Origin: Chromobacterium subtsugae
Lineage (GTDB): Bacteria; Pseudomonadota; Gammaproteobacteria; Burkholderiales; Chromobacteriaceae
Assembly (NCBI RefSeq): GCF_001676875.1
Contig: NZ_JYKA01000006.1
Location: forward strand, 62,001 to 126,000
Reading direction: 5' to 3'
DNA: 64,000 nucleotides
Shown piece after piece: positions 61,823 through 64,000 of this stretch (within the stretch, counting starts at the first letter, position 1; each line of letters starts with the position of its first letter). A program made the position numbers and the translations under genes. Under the pieces are notes generated by a model, which was not told where the DNA came from, did no database searches, and saw only the letters and a program-made list of their open reading frames with translations.

Positions 61823-62547
61823 GGCTTGAAGCGGTAGCCAGCCTGGGCCATCAGCGCGCGCGCCTGCTCGCCCTTGAGGAAGGCCATCAGGGCGGTCGCG
61901 GCGGGCGAGGGCTTGATCAGCAGCGCGTCCTGGCGGATAGGCTGGTGCAGCTTCTCCGGCACCAGCCAGTAGCGGCTGCGTATGCCCTGCTCCAGCAGTT
62001 GGGAGTAGGCGACGAAGGCGAAGTCGGCGCCGCCGACTTCGGCGAATTGCATGGTTTGGCCGATATTGTCGCCGGTCAGCAGCTTGGCTTTCACCGCCGC
62101 CTCCAGCTTCAGCGCCGCCAGCGTTTCCATCGCGGCGCGGCCGTAGGGAGCGGTGGCGGGATTGGCCACCGCCAGCTTGTTGAACTTGCCCTGGCGCAGA
62201 GCGGCTTCGCCGGCGTCGTCGCGTTTTTTGCTCCACAGCGCCAACTGGCCGTAGGCGTAGGTGAACTGGCTGGCGGGCTGGCCGACGCCGGCGCGGACCA
62301 GTTCGGTCGGACGCTCGTCGTCGGCGGACAGGAATACGTCGAACGGCGCGCCCTGGCGGATCTGCGCGGCCAGCTTGCCGGATGCGCCGGCGCTGGCTTT
62401 GATCTCATGCCCGGTGGCGGCCTTGAAGGCGGCGGCGATTTTGTCCAGCGTTTGCTGGAAATTGCTGGCCACCGCCACATTGACGGTGTCGGCGAGGGCC
62501 AGCGGAGACAGGCAGAGGCAAAGCAGGGCAAGACGCAGGCGGGGCAT
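61819..62547 (-). CDS. modA: Molybdate-binding periplasmic protein
   Basis: 242 residues with a signal peptide (PRLRLALLCLCLSPLALA). The substrate-binding signature VAVASNFQQTLDKIAAAF and ASAGASGKLAAQIRQGAPFDVFLSADDE (seen in parts) marks the ModA/WtpA Mo/W oxyanion-binding group; the C-terminal PEKLHQPIRQDALL is also typical. GGAG precedes the ATG at good spacing for a start at 62547. Paired with modB, with no modC in the window. Confidence 0.92.
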   Translation of the reverse strand: MPRLRLALLCLCLSPLALADTVNVAVASNFQQTLDKIAAAFKAATGHEIKASAGASGKLAAQIRQGAPFDVFLSADDERPTELVRAGVGQPASQFTYAYGQLALWSKKRDDAGEAALRQGKFNKLAVANPATAPYGRAAMETLAALKLEAAVKAKLLTGDNIGQTMQFAEVGGADFAFVAYSQLLEQGIRSRYWLVPEKLHQPIRQDALLIKPSPAATALMAFLKGEQARALMAQAGYRFKP

Positions 62548-62601
62548 GGCGGCGCTCCGGAGGGGTGAGGTGGCCGTCATTATGCAGCCAAAATCGCCAT
62601 C

Positions 62602-63240
62602 CTAGCCAGCTGCCAGCGGCGCCTGCTCGACTTGCAGCACTTGCTGCCAATTGCAGGCCAGCAGATCCGGCCAGCCTTTGCCGGCGGCCGCGGCCTGGCC
62701 GGCGCGGCCGCCGCGCAGATTGACGCCGCCGCCCAGCAGCCTGCCGTCGCCGGCGTCCTCCAGCTGCACGATGCTGGACACCTGCTCTAGATACGGGGCG
62801 ATGCCGCGTGTCAGCGGCGCGCGGTCATCGGACTGGCGCGCCGCCGGCAGGCTGCCGATCTCGCCCTGGAAACTGCGCAAAGCCAGGCGCAGCCTGGCCA
62901 CACGCGGGCCGGCCTCCTCCGCCAGCGGCAGCGCCGGCATCCAGGCGCGCAACAGCGCCTGCAGCCGCAGATTCATGCTGTTGCCCAGCGCGGTGGACAC
63001 CAGTTGCCAGCGGCCGTCGCGGCGCTGGTCAAGCAGCCATAGCGGCTCGAGCAGCACCGCCTGGTAGGAGGCGAGCGACTGCGGCGAGCCGGCGTAGACG
63101 AACTGGTGGCTCTGGCTGCCCTGGCACAAGGCCTGCGGCGGCAGCGGGTCGGCGCCGGCCAGGGCGCCTGGGGTTCGCGCCACCCGGCACAGCTCGCTCC
63201 AGGCGACCAGCGCGCAGCCAAAATTGAAGAAAGGTTTCAT
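62602..63240 (-). CDS. Hypothetical protein, weakly DUF3313-like
   Basis: 212 residues. The N-terminus (MKPFFNFGCALVAWSELCR) is moderately hydrophobic but is not a clean signal peptide, and no lipobox is evident. A LASYQAVLLEPLWLLDQ segment and an ARLRLALRSFQ strand faintly resemble DUF3313 exported proteins; this is a pattern impression only. The C-terminus has a Gly/Ala-rich linker. It is upstream-divergent from mltG and precedes modA on the same strand, with a gap of 54 bp. No recognised family. Confidence 0.55.
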   Translation of the reverse strand: MKPFFNFGCALVAWSELCRVARTPGALAGADPLPPQALCQGSQSHQFVYAGSPQSLASYQAVLLEPLWLLDQRRDGRWQLVSTALGNSMNLRLQALLRAWMPALPLAEEAGPRVARLRLALRSFQGEIGSLPAARQSDDRAPLTRGIAPYLEQVSSIVQLEDAGDGRLLGGGVNLRGGRAGQAAAAGKGWPDLLACNWQQVLQVEQAPLAAG

Positions 63241-63449
63241 CGCCGTCCGTAGCGTGGATGAGTTGGGTCCGCAAGGGCGGATTGCATACCGAAACATAAG
63301 GTAAAAGCGCGCTGTCCGCAGTTGATGTGGGACAAACTCTCCGGCTGAAGGACAGTCTGACCTGTCATGTCGTACAGGACGGCTTGCTGGTATGATTCCG
63401 CCTTTGCCGCCCGAGCGGCTATAGATACCGAATTCTCGACGCATTCAAG

Positions 63450-64000
63450 ATGAAAAAACTATCCGGCTTTCTGTTGATTGTCCTGCTGTGCGCGGCGGGC
63501 TGGCTGGCCTGGGCCGCGCTGCTGCCGGTCGCGCTGCCCGAAGGCGGCTACAAGCTGCTGGTGGGCCCGAACCGCACGATGAAGCAGATCGCCCGCACGC
63601 TGGAACAGGACGGCGCCATCCGCAACCGCCAGCTGATGACGGCGTTGGCGCGGCTGTCCGGCGCCGACCGCAAGGTCAAGGCCGGCCTGTACCGCTTCCA
63701 GGGTCCGCAGAGCATGCTGGACGTGCTGCAGCGGCTGGTGCAGGGCCATCCGGACGAAGCCAGCGTCACCGCGATAGAGGGCTGGACCTTCCGCCAGCTG
63801 CGCCAGGCGCTGGACCGCAACCCCGACGTGCAGCACGAGGCGAAGCCGCTGAGCGACGCCGAGGTGATGGCGCAGCTGGGCATGCCCGGCGCCAGTCCCG
63901 AGGGGCTGTTCTTCCCCAGCACCTATCTGTTCACGCCGGGCGCGTCCGACCTCGACATCTACCGCCAGGCCTTCAATGTGATGCAGCAGCAATTGAACGC
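63450..64000 (+). CDS. mltG: Endolytic murein transglycosylase MltG, 5' part
   Basis: The first 183 codons are in the window; the gene runs off the right edge. An N-terminal membrane helix (about 5-25) precedes the YceG domain: GPNRTMKQIARTLEQDGAI (LysM-like subdomain), AGLYRFQGPQSMLDVLQRL and EGWTFRQLRQAL, then GLFFPSTYLF, which leads into the catalytic region. The catalytic Glu of family members lies around this position or just beyond. MltG cuts nascent glycan chains at the inner membrane. In betaproteobacteria it is usually followed by tmk, which cannot be checked here. Confidence 0.92.
   Translation, partial: MKKLSGFLLIVLLCAAGWLAWAALLPVALPEGGYKLLVGPNRTMKQIARTLEQDGAIRNRQLMTALARLSGADRKVKAGLYRFQGPQSMLDVLQRLVQGHPDEASVTAIEGWTFRQLRQALDRNPDVQHEAKPLSDAEVMAQLGMPGASPEGLFFPSTYLFTPGASDLDIYRQAFNVMQQQLN

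Overview
The window is high-GC, densely coded bacterial chromosome on both strands. It has no insertion sequence, no CRISPR array and no phage block. Gene content and order point to a betaproteobacterium of the Neisseriales, most likely Chromobacterium or a close relative. The supporting signs are the rpoZ-spoT-thiS-thiG run, the rpsU-yqeY-dnaG-rpoD macromolecular-synthesis run followed by a CAU-anticodon tRNA, the fmdB-DUF502-aspS cluster with a non-discriminating type AspRS, and an arcDABC arginine deiminase operon. The genus is inferred from gene content; no database was searched.

Layout. 1-4.5 kb: alr (cut by the left edge), a DedA protein, an AT-rich orphan gene, an FKBP rotamase, a DUF2189 membrane protein and a D-2-hydroxyacid dehydrogenase. 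4.6-4.73 kb: a promoter plus two-hairpin element that looks like a small RNA with an anti-Shine-Dalgarno loop. 4.7-8.9 kb: DUF1841, glutathione peroxidase, trmB, an SDR protein, a ferredoxin-reductase fusion and a 43-residue DUF3149 protein. 9.3-14.5 kb: arcDABC, with an FNR-type box upstream and a GC hairpin in each of the three gene gaps.

14.5-18.8 kb is the most unusual stretch. A RebB-type R-body protein lies behind a patatin-like protein that has lost its catalytic residues. Diverging from these is a PadR regulator with a near-perfect palindromic operator, followed by two HAAS (DUF1700-type) membrane proteins and an exported DUF4097-like protein.

18.8-30 kb is core genome: apt, a purine permease, gmk, rpoZ, spoT, thiS, thiG, rpsU, yqeY, dnaG, rpoD and a tRNA. 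30-44 kb is mixed: DUF1223, mltA, a BON protein, lysA with divergent lysR, a secreted unknown, a POT peptide transporter, AlaX, rluA, queF, a CPBP protein and murJ. 44-51 kb: rpsT, a pta-ackA-fabI operon read leftward, fmdB-DUF502-aspS and a peroxiredoxin. 51-64 kb: two MFS carriers, tesA diverging from a LolCDE/YbbAP-like ABC pair (their start codons overlap), a FadR-type regulator, an orphan FliD-like protein, a PsiF repeat protein, modA-modB without modC, an unknown protein and the start of mltG.

Most transcription units end in clear hairpin-plus-T terminators, many shared by convergent genes. Start codons were chosen from Shine-Dalgarno spacing and family N-termini.
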